In this document: one piece after another, positions 1 through 7,283 of the stretch | How positions within the stretch are numbered: the first letter of the stretch is position 1 | Layout: each line of letters begins with the position of its first letter | Assembly (NCBI GenBank): GCA_002478765.1 | Contig: DLQO01000006.1 | Location: 4,268 to 29,507, forward strand | Direction of reading: 5' to 3' | Origin: Flavobacteriales bacterium UBA7430 | GTDB lineage: Bacteria > Bacteroidota > Bacteroidia > Flavobacteriales > UBA7430 | DNA length: 25,240 nt | Position numbers and translations under genes: made by a program | The notes under the pieces: model-generated | The model's database searches: none | What the model was told of the DNA's origin: nothing | What the model saw: only the letters and a program-made list of their open reading frames with translations

Positions 1-231
1 TTTATTGACTACCTAGACGCTTCAAAAACAGGCCTGCCTAAATCGAACGTTTTACAGTTTATCACTCAAAAAGGAACAAAGGTAACGGCACGACCATCAG
101 GGACAGAACCAAAGATCAAATTTTACTTTTCTGTACAGTCAAACCTATCCCAAAGAGAAGAATTCGACAAAACAAAGCAAAAATTAGTACAGAAAATTGC
201 TGATATTCAGGAAGAAATGAAGCTAAATTAA
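1..231 (+). CDS. Phosphoglucomutase/phosphomannomutase, C-terminal fragment (5' end outside window)
   Basis: The reading frame is open from base 1 to a TAA at 229-231 and gives the last 76 residues of the protein. The motif RPSGTEPKIKFY (about residues 36-47 of the fragment) is the phosphate-binding loop of domain IV in the alpha-D-phosphohexomutase family, which interconverts hexose 1- and 6-phosphates. The exact substrate (glucose or mannose) cannot be told from this domain. A charged, probably helical tail follows. A clean intrinsic terminator lies 32 bases downstream, so this is the end of its transcription unit. Confidence 0.93.
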   Translation, partial: FIDYLDASKTGLPKSNVLQFITQKGTKVTARPSGTEPKIKFYFSVQSNLSQREEFDKTKQKLVQKIADIQEEMKLN

Positions 232-263
232 CCCGAAAAGGCTTGTAAACTTTAAAGGAATTG

Positions 264-291
264 AAAATCAGGCGTTTTTGCCTGATTTTTT
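264..291 (+). terminator. Intrinsic terminator of the phosphohexomutase gene
   Basis: AAAATCAGGC at 264-273 pairs perfectly with GCCTGATTTT at 280-289 around a six-base loop, and the 3' arm merges into a run of six T (286-291). It stands 32 bases after the stop codon. Confidence 0.85.
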
Positions 292-504
292 ATGTAAAAA
301 CGAAAAAACACCCCCTATAGCAAGGTTTAAGAGCTTTTTTAGTTAATAACAATCCAATGTTCATAACCAAAGCCTAAAAAGCTGGTTTTTAAGGGGTTGT
401 TAAACCTCTTAACGGCTAGTGTACTTGACTTTTCCAGAAAAAAAATGAAAATAAAATAGTTGTTTTTTGTTGGTGTTTGAAATTAGGATGTGAAGCATCA
501 TTTT

Positions 505-537
505 TTTGGTAAGCTGATACGGATGTTTCTATATTTG
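505..537 (+). promoter_or_regulatory. Consensus Bacteroidota promoter for the 72-aa membrane protein
   Basis: TTTG at 505-508 and TATATTTG at 530-537 are separated by 21 bases, matching the Bacteroidota primary sigma pattern (TTTG, about 19-21 bases, TAnnTTTG). Transcription should start a few bases after 537, giving a leader of roughly 20 bases before the ATG at 566. There is no Shine-Dalgarno sequence, as usual in this phylum; the leader is A-rich. Confidence 0.75.
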
Positions 538-565
538 AGTGTATTAACTAAAACAAATAAACGTT

Positions 566-784
566 ATGGATGCAGTATTTAAAAATTTAGGCGGATTTAT
601 TTCTGGTATTGTTGGACTACTTATGTCTTTATTAGGACTAGGAATAGTAGCTGAAATTTTATTAGGAGCAGGATCTCCTTTTGCTGTGATTGATAACATT
701 ACAGGTTTAGTTGCTCAATTTACAAACAGCGGTTTTGTAGGATTAGTTGCACTACTTGTGGTATTATCTTTCCTTAAAAAGTAA
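566..784 (+). CDS. Small two-helix membrane protein, unknown function (copy 1)
   Basis: This is a 72-residue hydrophobic protein I do not recognise as a named family. Two hydrophobic segments are visible, about residues 9-35 (glycine-rich) and 52-70, with a short polar connector and a C-terminal SFLKK. It has its own consensus promoter and is followed directly by a 17-bp terminator hairpin, so it looks like a strongly expressed single-gene unit. The next gene (842-1078) encodes a related protein: LGLGIVAEILLG here aligns with LCLGVVVQLIVG there, and GFVGLVALLVVLSFLKK with NFIGVAALLVLYSVFKK. A small holin-like, toxin-like or structural membrane peptide are all possible, but nothing in the sequence decides between them. 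Confidence 0.75.
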   Translation: MDAVFKNLGGFISGIVGLLMSLLGLGIVAEILLGAGSPFAVIDNITGLVAQFTNSGFVGLVALLVVLSFLKK

Positions 785-787
785 TTA

Positions 788-833
788 AATAAGCAGTAAG
801 CCCCACTTTTGGGGCTTACTGCTTATTAATTTT
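788..833 (+). terminator. Very strong hairpin between the two small membrane-protein genes
   Basis: AATAAGCAGTAAGCCCC (788-804) pairs perfectly over 17 bp with 811-827 around a six-base loop; a short T-rich tail (830-833) follows. It begins three bases after the stop of the first gene and ends 14 bases before the ATG of the second. It may end most transcripts and let only read-through reach the second gene, or it may protect the 3' end of the first mRNA. Confidence 0.8.
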
Positions 834-841
834 AACACCTT

Positions 842-1078
842 ATGAACGAAGAAAGCAAAAAGTTCTTTAAGAACATTAAAAAGATACTGCGTGAAGCGGT
901 AGACATTACAGTGCCGATTTTGTGCCTTGGTGTTGTTGTTCAGTTAATTGTTGGCGAAAGCCTTTTGGGCTGGAACCCAATTCAAAACATTCAAAACGCC
1001 ATCAACTCTTTGGGCCAAAATAATTTTATTGGTGTTGCTGCGTTGTTGGTATTGTATTCTGTTTTTAAGAAACAATAG
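842..1078 (+). CDS. Small two-helix membrane protein, unknown function (copy 2, paralogue of copy 1)
   Basis: A 78-residue protein with a longer basic N-terminus (MNEESKKFFKNIKKILREA) followed by a hydrophobic segment at about residues 22-38 and a second at about 60-75, ending in FKKQ. The two hydrophobic parts align with those of the 72-residue protein just upstream, so the pair most likely arose by tandem duplication and then diverged. The ATG comes 14 bases after the terminator hairpin; no promoter with both boxes fits in the 57-base gap, although TAATTTTA at 827-834 is a 7-of-8 match to the -7 box. Expression may depend on read-through. Function unknown. Confidence 0.7.
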   Translation: MNEESKKFFKNIKKILREAVDITVPILCLGVVVQLIVGESLLGWNPIQNIQNAINSLGQNNFIGVAALLVLYSVFKKQ

Positions 1079-1188
1079 TCAAACGATCAAGACAACTGAA
1101 ACCGATCAAAATTGAAATTTTGGCTCACCTGGACGTTCTCGTGATGTTTAAATAGCGTGCTTTACAAGAGGCTCTTTCGAGAGAAAGG

Positions 1189-1569
1189 CTAAGATTCGTT
1201 GTCGCGAGACTTATAATTAATAAAAAAGTTTGCCCAAATTATTTTTGACAGTGCATGCATTTTTGGTGTTAGTAAAAGCCAAGGACCGCAAACAGCAATG
1301 CATTTTTCAAAAAGACCCATCTCCACATTAAGAACGTAAATACCGACAAGAGTACTGATCATAAAAGCGCAACCTAGCGCATATGAAACGTAAAGTGCCC
1401 CGAAATAAAAACCCGGCTCAGGGTTGAACGACCTCTTGCACATCGAACAGTTTTCGTAAACATCTCCCATCGTTTTTAGCTTGTACGAGTGAGAAACAAA
1501 AAAGTCTCCTTCGTGGCAGTGTGGGCAACGACCCTTTATGATGCTGTATAGTTTGGTTCCTTTTTTCAT
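1189..1569 (-). CDS. DUF983 membrane protein
   Basis: A 126-residue protein with the hallmarks of the DUF983 family: an N-terminal zinc-ribbon-like part with CPHC (residues 15-18) and CSMC (41-44), a PEPGFYFGALYVSYA segment, and two hydrophobic helices at about 54-78 and 86-103. Members are common in Bacteroidota and Alphaproteobacteria; their function is not established. It is transcribed towards the small membrane-protein genes and follows tRNA-Phe on the same strand, but that tRNA has its own terminator and a TACTTTTG box stands upstream of this gene. No clear terminator was found after it. Confidence 0.88.
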   Translation of the reverse strand: MKKGTKLYSIIKGRCPHCHEGDFFVSHSYKLKTMGDVYENCSMCKRSFNPEPGFYFGALYVSYALGCAFMISTLVGIYVLNVEMGLFEKCIAVCGPWLLLTPKMHALSKIIWANFFINYKSRDNES

Positions 1570-1607
1570 ACAAACGGAAAGTGTTACTAAAACGTTAAAA
1601 ACACCAA

Positions 1608-1615
1608 CAAAAGTA
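1608..1615 (-). promoter_or_regulatory. Probable -7 box for the DUF983 gene
   Basis: Read on the minus strand, 1615-1608 is TACTTTTG, a full match to TAnnTTTG, 38 bases upstream of the ATG at 1569. No TTG/TTTG box is seen at the expected upstream distance, so the call rests on the -7 box and position only. Confidence 0.45.
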
Positions 1616-1661
1616 CCAAAAATTGAACAAGATGGTGGGGTGGGGTTGTTTTAAAAAAGAC

Positions 1662-1690
1662 AAAAAAAAGACCCGCATGCTTTGCGAGTC
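1662..1690 (-). terminator. Intrinsic terminator of tRNA-Phe
   Basis: On the minus strand GACTCGCA (1690-1683) and TGCGGGTC (1677-1670) form an 8-bp stem with one G-T pair and a five-base loop, followed by eight T (1669-1662). It lies 7 bases after the tRNA 3' end. Confidence 0.85.
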
Positions 1691-1697
1691 TTTGGGG

Positions 1698-1770
1698 TGG
1701 TGCTACCAGGATTCGAACCGGGGACACAAGGATTTTCAGTCCTTTGCTCTACCAACTGAGCTATAGCACC
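1698..1770 (-). tRNA. tRNA-Phe (anticodon GAA)
   Basis: The minus strand folds into a full cloverleaf: a 7-bp acceptor stem (GGTGCTA/TAGCACC), D arm GCTC-loop-GAGC, anticodon arm AAGGA-CTGAAAA-TCCTT with anticodon GAA, a five-base variable loop GTGTC, and T arm CCCGG-TTCGAAT-CCTGG. The discriminator base is A (1698); CCA is not encoded. The third pair of the T stem is a C-T (C-U) mismatch, with the other four pairs intact. It has its own promoter and terminator. The minus-strand ORF overlapping it is a chance reading of the tRNA. Confidence 0.96.
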
Positions 1771-1787
1771 TTTGATTAAGGAGGCAG

Positions 1788-1819
1788 CAAATATAAACAC
1801 AAGCATTTTATCTATCAAA
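1788..1819 (-). promoter_or_regulatory. Consensus promoter of tRNA-Phe
   Basis: On the minus strand TTTG (1819-1816), 20 bases, then TATATTTG (1795-1788) match the Bacteroidota promoter exactly. The box ends 17 bases before the first tRNA base (1770), leaving a short 5' leader to be processed. Confidence 0.8.
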
Positions 1820-1848
1820 GAAAAACAAAGATTAATTTCCATTATTCA

Positions 1849-1856
1849 TACATTTG
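1849..1856 (+). promoter_or_regulatory. Probable -7 box for coaX
   Basis: TACATTTG matches TAnnTTTG and ends 17 bases before the ATG at 1874. It lies back to back with the tRNA-Phe promoter. No TTG box is seen at the usual distance upstream. Confidence 0.5.
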
Positions 1857-1873
1857 GATAATTATTGAGAATT

Positions 1874-2605
1874 ATGGATCTAGTTATCGACAAGGGGAAC
1901 ACCCGGATTAAATATGCCTTTTTTAAAAATGACGTTATAGACTTTAAGGGAGTCTGCGAAGCGACAGAACTTAAGGGTTTATTGGTTAAATATTCAAGGC
2001 AAGTACAGCGTTTGATTTTTTGTTCCGTAACCCCCGTAGACGATCAGCTTCGAACGGAGCTTCAATCATGTTGCTTAAACCACCTTGTTTTGTCGACAAA
2101 GACCCCGCTACCTTTTGCCAATCAATACCAAAGCCCCTCGAGTCTTGGTGCCGACCGAATTGCTTTGGTTGCAGGAGCAACTTCGTCTTTTCCGGATACA
2201 AATGTTTTGGTTGTTGATCTTGGAACATGCATGACCTTTGATTTTGTAGATGCCCAATCACGCTATTTGGGAGGAGCGATTTCACCCGGGTTGAATATGC
2301 GCCTAAAAGCATTAAATGAGTTTACCGCAAAACTTCCATTAATTCCCGCAGACGCCCCACAAGACTTGATTGGTAAAAACACCAAGGAGTCCATTTTATC
2401 GGGCGTTGTGAACGGAATGCTAAGAGAGCTTGACGGAACAATAAACGACTACAAAAGACGTTATCCAAACATCAAGACCATCCTCACGGGAGGCGACTTG
2501 CCTTTCTTTGATAAGAAATTAAAAAATAGCATCTTTGCCGACGAAGACGTTCTATTAAACGGGATGTATTTTATACTGAAAAACCATGCAAGTAAAAACT
2601 TATAG
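1874..2605 (+). CDS. coaX: Type III pantothenate kinase
   Basis: CoaX phosphorylates pantothenate to 4'-phosphopantothenate, the first step from vitamin B5 to coenzyme A, in the cytoplasm. The 243-residue protein has the ASKHA-type N-terminal motif DKGNTRIK (residues 6-13), the GADRIA motif near the middle, and VVDLGTCMTFDFV, which holds the second phosphate-binding motif; a GGAISPG segment follows. I chose ATG 1874 over the in-frame TTG at 1865 because MDLVIDKGNTRIK is the family's normal beginning. Length is typical. It heads a same-strand cluster of envelope genes and overlaps the next gene by 20 bases, so the two are surely cotranscribed. panC and panD of the same pathway lie about 15 kb further on. 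Confidence 0.95.
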   Translation: MDLVIDKGNTRIKYAFFKNDVIDFKGVCEATELKGLLVKYSRQVQRLIFCSVTPVDDQLRTELQSCCLNHLVLSTKTPLPFANQYQSPSSLGADRIALVAGATSSFPDTNVLVVDLGTCMTFDFVDAQSRYLGGAISPGLNMRLKALNEFTAKLPLIPADAPQDLIGKNTKESILSGVVNGMLRELDGTINDYKRRYPNIKTILTGGDLPFFDKKLKNSIFADEDVLLNGMYFILKNHASKNL

Positions 2606-3860
2606 AAAGATATTGTTGACCCTTTTATGCTGTCCATTTATATCTTTTGCACAACAGAATACATCATCTTCATACTCAGCCTATGGAATTGGTGATTTTC
2701 AGACGCAAGGATTTGCGTTAAATAATGATTTAGGAGGCTTGGGCGTTGCGCTGAGACCAACAAACAGCTTGAACCCTTTAAATCCTGCATCTCTTAGCGC
2801 GCTCAAGGTAACTGCCTTTGAAGCGGGAGCAAAAGGAGTCTCTCTATGGCAAAAGGGTCAAGAAAAGAATGAAGACTTCTTGTCGCTGTCATTGTCGCAT
2901 TTGAGCTTAGGTTTTCCCGTAAGAGAGGGTTTAGCCATTAGCGGAGGACTTCTTCCTTATTCATTTCAGGGGTATGAGTTAAGCGTTGACTCCTTTGAAG
3001 GGGGAGACAGTCTTACCTACAACCATTTAGGCTCAGGAGGAATAAATAGAGCATACATAAATGTAGGTTTAGAGGTTGTCCAAGGCCTGTCTATCGGTCT
3101 CACAGGGAGCGTCTTGTTTGGGCAGTTAAATCAAGACAGCGATGTTCGTTCTTATGAAAGCCAGGTTCTTGAACGCAGCATTTCGAACACCAACAGCTTA
3201 AGAGGTCAAACATGGGATTTAGGGCTACAATACCAAACAGACTTCAAAGACATGAAGGCAACTTTCGGAGCCGTCTTAAACCCAGAAACTTCCTTCGACC
3301 TAATCAACAACAAATCAATACAAACTTATGAGCCTTCCGATTCGGAAGCCAACGATACAACTCGATTTGAAAAATCTGAAACGGACATGCGTATTCCGAA
3401 GTCATTCACCTTTGGGTTGGCTTTAGAAAAAGAAACGAACTGGCTTATTTCTGCTGAGTATGACTTTAAGGAGACTTCTAAAATGCCTACCCTTGGAGAG
3501 TTGTCGTATCAAATGAGAGATGCGTCACAAATTAAAGTAGGTGCTTGGTGGACCCCTAACGCACAAGATATTCACAACTACATCAACACCATCCAGTACC
3601 GAGCAGGGTTTAATTACCAGTCAGGGCACTTGATGGTGCCGTCTAACTTGAGTGAAGGCAGCGTAACTGAAATCAGTGAAGTGAGCCTCTCCCTTGGGAT
3701 GGGCTTGCCCATGAAGAAGTCTAAAGCCACCGCAAATATTGGCGTTGAGCTTGGCAAGCGCGGAACACAAGACGGTTTATTGATGGAAGAGAGTTTTGTT
3801 AAATTCCATTTAGCCTTTACATTCAACGACAATTGGTTCGCGCAGCGAAAAATTAATTAA
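2586..3860 (+). CDS. Outer-membrane beta-barrel protein, FadL/porin-like
   Basis: A 424-residue exported protein: signal peptide at residues 1-22 (MQVKTYRKILLTLLCCPFISFA), then YSAYGIGDFQ and many alternating hydrophobic/aromatic strands characteristic of an outer-membrane barrel, ending in NDNWFAQRKIN. Early segments (GLGVALRPTNSLNPLNPASL) resemble the N-terminal region of FadL-type hydrophobic-compound channels, as do homologues placed next to coaX in other Bacteroidota; the ligand is unknown. It overlaps the end of coaX by 20 bases and is followed 9 bases later by the TPR gene. I infer an envelope role from the context with lptC. Confidence 0.8.
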   Translation: MQVKTYRKILLTLLCCPFISFAQQNTSSSYSAYGIGDFQTQGFALNNDLGGLGVALRPTNSLNPLNPASLSALKVTAFEAGAKGVSLWQKGQEKNEDFLSLSLSHLSLGFPVREGLAISGGLLPYSFQGYELSVDSFEGGDSLTYNHLGSGGINRAYINVGLEVVQGLSIGLTGSVLFGQLNQDSDVRSYESQVLERSISNTNSLRGQTWDLGLQYQTDFKDMKATFGAVLNPETSFDLINNKSIQTYEPSDSEANDTTRFEKSETDMRIPKSFTFGLALEKETNWLISAEYDFKETSKMPTLGELSYQMRDASQIKVGAWWTPNAQDIHNYINTIQYRAGFNYQSGHLMVPSNLSEGSVTEISEVSLSLGMGLPMKKSKATANIGVELGKRGTQDGLLMEESFVKFHLAFTFNDNWFAQRKIN

Positions 3861-3869
3861 CAAAGAAGC

Positions 3870-5276
3870 ATGATGAGGATTAGAAGACTTTCTTTTTTGC
3901 TCTTAGCAGCAATTTCGCTCAATCTTTGCGCACAAAACAAGCAAACAATAGATCCTAAATACGGATCAGACAAAGAGGCTTGTGAGCAGAATTTATCTAT
4001 TTATACAGAGTTTTACAAGCAGAAAAACTACACAGACTCCTACGAGTCTTGGTCCTATTTGTTTAACAACGCTCCCAAAAGAACCAAAAACATTTACCTG
4101 CATGGGCCCAAGATTGTAAAGGGCGTCATAAAAACCACTGCAGACCCTTCAAGAAAAGAAGCACTGGTAGACACCTTGATTAAGGTTTATGATCAAAGAA
4201 ACGCATACTACCCAGGGAAAGAGGCTTACGTTACGGGCTTAAAAGGTGCCGACATGTACAGGCATCTAAAAAACTCCACAAAAGGCTTACAAGCCTCACA
4301 CGAAGTCCTTGAGAAGGCTTTTAATTCGTCAGGAAACGAGAGTACCGCTGGTGTGCTGAACTATTATTTCATGGCGACTACAAAACTGGTGCAAGCTAAA
4401 GTTTTAAAGGTTGAAGATTTGATTGCATTGTTTTCAGATTTGTCAGGAGTTATTGCCTATAAAGGAGCCAAGCTCTCCAAAGATATTTTTGAGGCTGAGG
4501 AAAGTGAAACGCTCAGTCCCAAAGAAAAAAAGCAGTTAAAAAGAAATAAGAAAGAGCGTAAAACTCTTGAAGACGTAAAAAGTAATTTAGAGAAAACGCT
4601 AGCCCCACACGCAACTTGTGATAAACTCGTAGAACTGTACTCCAACCAATTTGAGAAAAGTAAAGGAGATACCGCATGGTTGAGGCGGGCAGCCAAGCTG
4701 CTGAGCAAAAAAGAATGCACAGGCTCGGATATATTTTTCAAAATTTCTGAAACGCTATACAACATCGACCCTTCCCCTGCAGCCGCAGCAAACATGGGTA
4801 TTAGAGCCTTAAAGCGTCAGGATTACACGAAGGCTCTGGAGTTTTATAATTACGCGCTGTCGAATGAATGGGATGAAATTAACAAAGCTTTGTACGCATA
4901 CAGGTTGGGACAAACGTATGGAGCTTTAGAGAAAAACACTCGTGCAAAATCAATGGCTTTACAGGCGGCAAATTACCGTTCTGGTTGGGGGGACCCCTAT
5001 GTTTTGATTGGAGATTTGTACGCAAAAAGCTCAAGGAAGTGTGGCGAGTTTCAGTCGGAGTTCTTGAAAAGGGTTGGTTATTGGGCGGCTATAGACAAGT
5101 ACGAATTTGCCATCCGTTTGGACCCTTCAACAAAGGAAAAGGTTGAAGAAAGAATTCTTAAGTACACCCCTCAAATGCCCAGTAAAACAGACATCTTTAC
5201 GGAGGGCCTTTTAGATGAGGCCACCTATTCAATAGAGTGTTGGTATGTGGAAACGGTTAAGGTTAGGGTCCCCTAG
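3870..5276 (+). CDS. Exported tetratricopeptide-repeat protein
   Basis: A 468-residue protein with a signal peptide (about residues 1-21, ending in NLCAQ) and a mostly helical body. TPR-like units are clearest at about residues 308-385, for example ALKRQDYTKALEFYNYAL. A highly basic and acidic stretch at about 208-240 (EKKQLKRNKKERKTLEDV) looks like a coiled coil or exposed helix. Cys residues are spread over the mature part. Homologues in the same place between the barrel gene and lptC are common in Bacteroidota, so it probably serves the periplasm or outer membrane, but its precise job is unknown. The start is ATG ATG at 3870/3873. Confidence 0.8.
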   Translation: MMRIRRLSFLLLAAISLNLCAQNKQTIDPKYGSDKEACEQNLSIYTEFYKQKNYTDSYESWSYLFNNAPKRTKNIYLHGPKIVKGVIKTTADPSRKEALVDTLIKVYDQRNAYYPGKEAYVTGLKGADMYRHLKNSTKGLQASHEVLEKAFNSSGNESTAGVLNYYFMATTKLVQAKVLKVEDLIALFSDLSGVIAYKGAKLSKDIFEAEESETLSPKEKKQLKRNKKERKTLEDVKSNLEKTLAPHATCDKLVELYSNQFEKSKGDTAWLRRAAKLLSKKECTGSDIFFKISETLYNIDPSPAAAANMGIRALKRQDYTKALEFYNYALSNEWDEINKALYAYRLGQTYGALEKNTRAKSMALQAANYRSGWGDPYVLIGDLYAKSSRKCGEFQSEFLKRVGYWAAIDKYEFAIRLDPSTKEKVEERILKYTPQMPSKTDIFTEGLLDEATYSIECWYVETVKVRVP

Positions 5277-5327
5277 ATGTTGGACCGCTTTAGCGTTAAC
5301 CAGAACCAGACTAGGGTTTAACGAGCG

Positions 5328-5888
5328 ATGAGATATAAAAACACGTACGGTATAAGGTTCGTAATGCAGTCAATTGCTTTGAGCCTTTTTTTTGCTTGTC
5401 AAACAAACCCCAAGCAGATGGAGGAGCTGTCCAAAGACATGGATGAACCAGCCGTATCTTCAACAGAGGTGGAGTGGTTGTACACGAAAAAAGGAAAAGC
5501 ATCCTTTAAGTTAAACACAACACTCATGCAGCGTTTTGAAAACCCCGAACCGTATGTTGAGTTCCCTGATGGTTTAGAGCTTAGGTCGTTCGAGGAAGAG
5601 GGCAATGAGGACGCCTCTTTGAGGGCAGACTACGCAATTCAAAGAGAGAAGGATCAGAAAATAGAGGCAAAAGGAAACGTTTTGCTGCAAAATAACCAAG
5701 GCGAGATGTTGGAAACAGAACATCTGATTTGGGACGAATTAAACGAACGTATTTACACGGAAGAGTTCGTCAAAATTACGAAAGAAGAACAAGTCATCAT
5801 GGGAGAAGGTTTTGAGTCAGACATTTATTTTAACGAATATTCGCTTAAAAAGAGTAGAGGAATCATTAACTTAGAGCAAGTAGAATAA
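5328..5888 (+). CDS. lptC: LPS export ABC transporter periplasmic protein LptC
   Basis: LptC passes lipopolysaccharide from the LptBFG transporter to LptA in the periplasmic bridge. The 186-residue protein has a hydrophobic N-terminal segment followed by SLFFACQTN, a weak lipobox that suggests lipid attachment at Cys24 rather than the inner-membrane anchor of E. coli LptC. The rest has the beta-rich jellyroll pattern of the OstA/LptC superfamily: LRADYAI, KIEAKGNVLLQNNQGEMLETEHLIWDE split over about residues 97-145, and the GEGFESDIYFNEYSLKKSRG end typical of Bacteroidota LptC. It sits 51 bases after the TPR gene and before the CNNM gene. Confidence 0.9.
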   Translation: MRYKNTYGIRFVMQSIALSLFFACQTNPKQMEELSKDMDEPAVSSTEVEWLYTKKGKASFKLNTTLMQRFENPEPYVEFPDGLELRSFEEEGNEDASLRADYAIQREKDQKIEAKGNVLLQNNQGEMLETEHLIWDELNERIYTEEFVKITKEEQVIMGEGFESDIYFNEYSLKKSRGIINLEQVE

Positions 5889-5959
5889 AGCTCAAAGAAG
5901 CCGAATAGGCCCCAAAAAACAAACCTCTCACGGCCGCAATATGAACCTAATAAACCTTG

Positions 5960-7219
5960 ATGGACCCCGATAGTTTTCTCATTATTCTAGTATCCCTTTT
6001 TTGCTCCGCCTTTTTTTCAGGCATGGAAATAGCTTTTGTAGCATCCAACAAATTACATTTGGAGCTCATGAAGAAGCGGGGAGAGTTCAACGCCCGAATC
6101 TTATCACCTTTTTTAGAGAGCCCTTCTCGATTTATAGCCACCATGTTGGTTGGTAACAACATCGCTCTGGTTGTTTATGGAATAGAAATGGCTCGTGTTC
6201 TGGAGCCAATTATAAAATTTCATACAGATTCAGCTGTTCTAGTACTTACGGTACAAACCATTTTGTCTACAGCAATCGTCTTGGTTACGGCAGAGTTTAT
6301 TCCCAAGGTGTTGTTTAGTTTAAACGCCAATCGATTCATTCGTTTTTTTGCATTGCCCGCATGGCTTTGTTATTACAGCCTCTACGTTATTGTTTCACTC
6401 GTTGTTGGTATTTCAAACGCGATATTAAAGTATGTTATGCGCGTTCCTCAGATGGAAGAGAAGCTTGTTTTTGAGCGGCTTGACTTGGAACAATACCTTG
6501 ACGAACACGACTCGAGCAAATCAAAGCAGGGCGAGGAGGAAACAGAGATTCAAATTTTCAAAAATGCCCTTGATTTTTCCAAGGTTAAAGCGCGTGAGTG
6601 CATGATTCCGAGAAATGAAATTGTTGCGATGGAGTTGAGCGAGGATATTGAGGTTTTGAGAGATAAGTTTGTTCAAACAGGCTTCTCAAAGATTGTCATC
6701 TACAAAGAAAACATAGATCACATCATCGGCTATACGCACTCCTATGAATTGTTTAAGGAGCCCAATGAAATTAAATCTATTTTGCTTCCCATAGCAATGC
6801 TTCCCGAAACAATGACAGCTAACGAGATTCTCAACCTTTTCCTTAAAGAGCGTAAAAGTATCGCTTTGGTTGTTGATGAGTTTGGGGGCACATCCGGTTT
6901 GGTAACGGTTGAAGATGTTGTCGAAGAAATTTTCGGAGAAATTCAGGATGAGCACGATTCAGAAGCGCTGTTAGAGAGGCGGGTTTCAGAAGACGAATTT
7001 GTTTTTTCAGGTCGTCATGAAATCGATTACTTGAATGAAAAGTATGCCCTCAAACTACCCCAATCAGACGACTATGAAACGCTCAGCGGACTCATTGTTC
7101 ATTATCGAGAAGACATACCGCAGCCGAAAGAGTCAATCAAGATGGGTGGCTTCAGCTTTTTCATATTAGACGTAGATCAGACGAGAATCGAAAAGGTAAA
7201 GCTTTTCCTAGAGCGATGA
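5960..7219 (+). CDS. CNNM/CBS-domain membrane protein (HlyC/CorC family)
   Basis: The 419-residue protein has the domain order CNNM (DUF21, about residues 1-180, with several membrane segments; note FFSGMEIAFVASN), a CBS pair (about 200-320; CMIPRNEIVAMEL and VDEFGGTSGLVTVEDVVEEI), and a C-terminal CorC_HlyC domain (about 335-419). This family includes magnesium/cobalt efflux proteins and the gliding protein GldE of Bacteroidota; no gldD neighbour is present, so I do not call it GldE. ATG 5960 is preferred to an in-frame TTG at 5957. It ends 64 bases before the PpiD-like gene. Confidence 0.9.
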   Translation: MDPDSFLIILVSLFCSAFFSGMEIAFVASNKLHLELMKKRGEFNARILSPFLESPSRFIATMLVGNNIALVVYGIEMARVLEPIIKFHTDSAVLVLTVQTILSTAIVLVTAEFIPKVLFSLNANRFIRFFALPAWLCYYSLYVIVSLVVGISNAILKYVMRVPQMEEKLVFERLDLEQYLDEHDSSKSKQGEEETEIQIFKNALDFSKVKARECMIPRNEIVAMELSEDIEVLRDKFVQTGFSKIVIYKENIDHIIGYTHSYELFKEPNEIKSILLPIAMLPETMTANEILNLFLKERKSIALVVDEFGGTSGLVTVEDVVEEIFGEIQDEHDSEALLERRVSEDEFVFSGRHEIDYLNEKYALKLPQSDDYETLSGLIVHYREDIPQPKESIKMGGFSFFILDVDQTRIEKVKLFLER

Positions 7220-7283
7220 AGCCCAAGTTTTTAAAGAACTTTTGTATATTCGCTGACTTGACAAACGAAAAAAGACAATTACA

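Larger units (their letters stand above)
232..565. other. Long non-coding gap with terminator, complementary blocks and promoter
   Basis: These 334 bases contain no credible ORF on either strand. They hold the terminator of the phosphohexomutase gene (264-291), a set of nested complementary blocks between 310 and 407, a T/A-rich stretch (about 430-480), and a consensus Bacteroidota promoter at 505-537 feeding the small membrane protein that starts at 566. The function of the 310-407 part is not known; it lies upstream of the promoter, so it is not in that gene's leader. Confidence 0.6.

Noticed and set aside
1651..1842. 63-residue minus-strand ORF (with AIAQLVEQRTENPCVPGSNP)
   Set aside because: It is the well-known chance reading of a tRNA gene; the region is tRNA-Phe with its promoter and terminator.
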